This document shows, in pieces, positions 34,001 through 35,585 of a stretch of DNA of 35,585 nt. Position 1 is the first letter of the stretch. Each line of letters opens with the position of its first letter. The DNA is taken from positions 1 to 35,585 of the forward strand of contig NZ_BAKF01000024.1 in assembly GCF_000614025.1 (NCBI RefSeq), read 5' to 3'. The notes under the pieces were generated by a model, which was not told where the DNA came from, ran no database searches, and saw nothing but the letters and a program-made list of their open reading frames with translations. The position numbers and the translations under genes were made by a program. Source of the DNA: Prevotella aurantiaca JCM 15754 (GTDB lineage Bacteria > Bacteroidota > Bacteroidia > Bacteroidales > Bacteroidaceae).

Positions 34001-35558
34001 GACTCCTGATGGAAAAGACCATGTAGCGGCACAATATGATCTTAGCAAGACAACCAAGAATGGTTGGGAACGTCAAACTATTGATTTGGGTGCCTACTCA
34101 AACGAACGTTACATCATTGTTAAATTTGACGGTGTTGCAAAGGGTTCTAAGGTAATGATAGGAGTAGATAATATAAATATTCTTGATCAGTTTGAACGTA
34201 ACCTTGCTGCAATAAGTATCACAACACCAGAAAGCGTTATAGCTGGTAAGAAAGGACAAGTTAAAGTTGTTATGAAAAACCTTGGAGCTGTAACAGCAGA
34301 GAGATATTTTGCGCTTCTTTATATAAATGGTAACCAATGTGATGCAGCAAGCAGAATAAAGCAGCTTCCTTCAATGGCAAGTGATACTATAACGATGAAA
34401 CTTCCTGTTGCTATCAATGAAGAGGCCACATCGTTACAAGTGAAAGCTATGGTTGTATACGATGGCGATATGCAGCTTAACGACAATGAAACTGAAGCTA
34501 AGTCGGTTAAGGTTATACCTTCACCTTATGGTAAAATAAATGACCTGAAAGCACAAGTTGTTACAGATAACAAGGTTGTGCTTACTTGGGGTCTCCCTAC
34601 ATTGCCCGAACCAAAGCGAATTATGGATGGCTTTGAAAGCTATTCTCCGTTTGCAAAGGATATGACCCCATGGACGATGGTTGATGGAGATAAGAGTATG
34701 GCAGGTGCATTACAGCCTTCTTCAACATTCCCTGGACAAGGAGAACCTTTTGCGTTTACTGCTTTCAATCCTAATTGGTGGATTGAAGATATGACAAACG
34801 TAAATCCAGGTTTGGCGCCTCATAATGGTAACCAGTACGCTGCAGCTGTTTATGGATACGATTCAAATCGTAAATTTGTTGCACAAAACAACTGGCTCAT
34901 TTCGCCACGTTTGTCTGGCAGAAAGCAGGAAGTAACTTTCTATGTATTGAATATTGCTACTCGTCCTGGTGATACAAATTTTGCTGAGAATTTCGATATT
35001 CTTTATTCTACAGAAGGTACCGATACAGCTAACTTTGTCAAAATAAAGAGTGAAAAAGCAAATGGTACTACAGCATATAACGAAGATGCCAATTGGAAAC
35101 AAATTACTGTTGAGATTCCAGAAGGGGCAAAATATTTTGCTATTCATCATAACACGCCTAAGGGTAAATCTTATATATTCGGTGTGGACGATGTAAGCTA
35201 TGAGCAGCTATCAACAGGTGCTGATGATAAGATAACAGAATATATTATATATCGAGATGGAAAGAAGATTGCCAGTGTGAAAGGTGACCAAAAAACCTAT
35301 ACCAACACTCGTGTAACAGGCGACCACGTATATAATGTTACCGTTGTATATACTTCTAAAGATGGAGAAGTTAATGAATCTGGCTTCTCTAATGATGCTT
35401 CTACTAATGCAACTTCTATAGAGGTTGTTGAAGATACATCTTCTTCATACGATATAACAACTATCAATGGAGTAAGAGTACGTACTGGTGCTAAAGATCA
35501 AAGTGGATTAAAGCGTGGTGTGTACATTATCAATGGTAAGAAGCGAGTAATAAAGTAA
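31014..35558 (+). CDS. Large multidomain adhesin-like protein with T9SS tail
   Basis: A 1514-residue secreted protein: signal peptide (MKKTLTTITLSVLTLFIPTVSVAQ), then a propeller-like region (about 60-300: VQIADGKMYTVDF, MGITSDNRLYGIAS, LYTVDLNTGAVTKIA). Fibronectin-III-like modules follow (about 305-500), then a choice-of-anchor-J/cleaved-adhesin module (about 505-660, with SDDWLVTPAIHLSS and IAIDNISI) and more fibronectin-III modules (about 665-875). Next come a MAM-like module (about 880-1060), a CARDB-like module (about 1065-1170) and a second anchor-J module (about 1190-1400, with NNWLISPRLSG and FGVDDVSYE). The end, YDITTINGVRV ... LKRGVYIINGKKRVIK, is a T9SS sorting tail. The anchor-J modules resemble the haemagglutinin regions of Porphyromonas gingivalis gingipains; no protease domain is present. 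A role in adhesion or host-protein binding is inferred. Intact frame. Confidence 0.85.
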   Translation: MKKTLTTITLSVLTLFIPTVSVAQKAHRLMKPSPVQTERQPKGLVPSGKSIVHKASIGTPKSLDPSVVLWTNASINEQWGYYSFHPKNTADKISFTLLGKQTQRIAKNGVQIADGKMYTVDFQRYGVGSGELTLYTYDLLTWQGSGTTYNDFSLAALETAQAKDGTVYGEFYNSTANNQQFELGTVDYRTRKRTTFGTTTRKYVAMGITSDNRLYGIASDGFLYKISITDGAETKIGSTGIELTDEWGGPYFQTGEIDPKDNTFYWYAQDKDYNTALYTVDLNTGAVTKIADANITMYGMAIAPVALNANAPASVSQLAVAFSGTDLNGTVSFTLPTKTVGGANLNGNVDYVITANGTQIATGTAQPGASISKPVQLLHSDEYNFVVTVSNSGGTSPASNIKQWIGFDEPEVVGNPTATLANGIVTISWTAPTAGVHQGTLGNLTYDVIRIQGRDTISVAAGISGTSCTDDLSTVQQASYTYAVRAISGDVKGSRWRNTTSLVAGVTIEPDWSYRFEGQSALSMFKVIDANNDKFTWWCNGVLGYGAMSYQAHATIASDDWLVTPAIHLSSDRVYTVSFKVRNIMKAPQNTLEVKWGKGNNPEQLTNTLINTFTPEFSETNGEWQVCTADIIPDTNGNFYIGFHDNTSTTDKYQIAIDNISITKTAYSSAPDSVKSLIVTPAQNGALKATIRFTTPNVSLNGAALSRIDSFTISRDGMQIGRINASAIGAQVEWTDENVPTSGFHTYTITPYLDGHPGRKATSKAYIGIDVPHNPTGIMFTDQGKELKAVWDRFKSTGANGGFLNPEGVSVTFYTLEKGDFGFELGDSLTTSTLGATSATIPFDPNKTTMEDGKTQTLAWFAVRANSDGGQSEYITARGVVVGPSIPLPFKESMKGGQLDNGFASLLGNEQYNSRKTAAAWRVVTDAASDKDGGSFVWANYTEVYAGNDVEFTIQQGDETSVNMPKVALAGAANPKLFFDLYSLIGNEATLKVLVQTPDGKDHVAAQYDLSKTTKNGWERQTIDLGAYSNERYIIVKFDGVAKGSKVMIGVDNINILDQFERNLAAISITTPESVIAGKKGQVKVVMKNLGAVTAERYFALLYINGNQCDAASRIKQLPSMASDTITMKLPVAINEEATSLQVKAMVVYDGDMQLNDNETEAKSVKVIPSPYGKINDLKAQVVTDNKVVLTWGLPTLPEPKRIMDGFESYSPFAKDMTPWTMVDGDKSMAGALQPSSTFPGQGEPFAFTAFNPNWWIEDMTNVNPGLAPHNGNQYAAAVYGYDSNRKFVAQNNWLISPRLSGRKQEVTFYVLNIATRPGDTNFAENFDILYSTEGTDTANFVKIKSEKANGTTAYNEDANWKQITVEIPEGAKYFAIHHNTPKGKSYIFGVDDVSYEQLSTGADDKITEYIIYRDGKKIASVKGDQKTYTNTRVTGDHVYNVTVVYTSKDGEVNESGFSNDASTNATSIEVVEDTSSSYDITTINGVRVRTGAKDQSGLKRGVYIINGKKRVIK

Positions 35559-35585
35559 AGCTGATAGATAGCTTGTTGTTTAAAT

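Overview
The window looks like chromosomal DNA from a Prevotella-like member of the Bacteroidota. It is AT-rich, with promoters of the Bacteroidota type (TTTG or TTG, about 20 bases, then TAnnTTTG). Other pointers are several TonB-dependent receptors, many Cys-box lipoproteins, type IX secretion (T9SS) C-terminal tails, a B12-dependent ribonucleotide reductase and an OMthi/PnuT/Tnr3 thiamine operon. I see no rRNA, tRNA, CRISPR array, phage or complete insertion sequence.

Layout. (1) 1-3153, minus strand: a DUF4251-type lipoprotein, a small membrane-anchored protein, and an xpt-pbuX xanthine salvage operon with a structured leader. (2) 3445-5517: a BtuB-like receptor with an unusual extended signal sequence, then a palindrome-rich intergenic region. 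(3) 5907-12038: a nitroreductase divergent from a B12-dependent ribonucleotide reductase, then folB, a cell-wall amidase and an MCE/MlaD-type lipid-transport protein. (4) 12039-12877: a long non-coding stretch with a nested palindromic repeat, upstream of dnaA (12878-14283). (5) 14306-18146, minus strand: a thiamine operon of TPP riboswitch, outer-membrane receptor, PnuT transporter and thiamine pyrophosphokinase, convergent with dnaA. (6) 18147-18883: non-coding, with a second copy of the palindromic repeat. (7) 18884-27669, minus strand: a TonB receptor, small lipoprotein, beta-barrel protein and lamin-tail/DUF4876-like lipoprotein in one apparent operon, followed after a terminator by an M16 protease. 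The cargo is unknown. (8) 28238-35558, plus strand: two large secreted proteins with T9SS-type tails. The first has three tandem repeats of about 218 residues followed by a domain that resembles the C-terminal domain of ribosomal protein L7/L12. The second is a 1514-residue adhesin-like protein.

How the genes connect. Regions 2 and 3 suggest a B12 theme (putative B12 receptor and B12-dependent enzyme). Region 5 is a complete thiamine uptake and activation route under TPP control. Region 7 is a self-contained outer-membrane uptake or processing locus without SusD. Region 8 is cell-surface display.

A general caution: five otherwise well-conserved genes (dnaA, the reductase twice, the thiamine kinase, the barrel protein and the repeat protein) each carry a single missing base that breaks the frame. 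All six events are one-base losses and two hit near-essential genes, so I read them as sequence errors rather than decay. The genes are annotated at their reconstructed full length.
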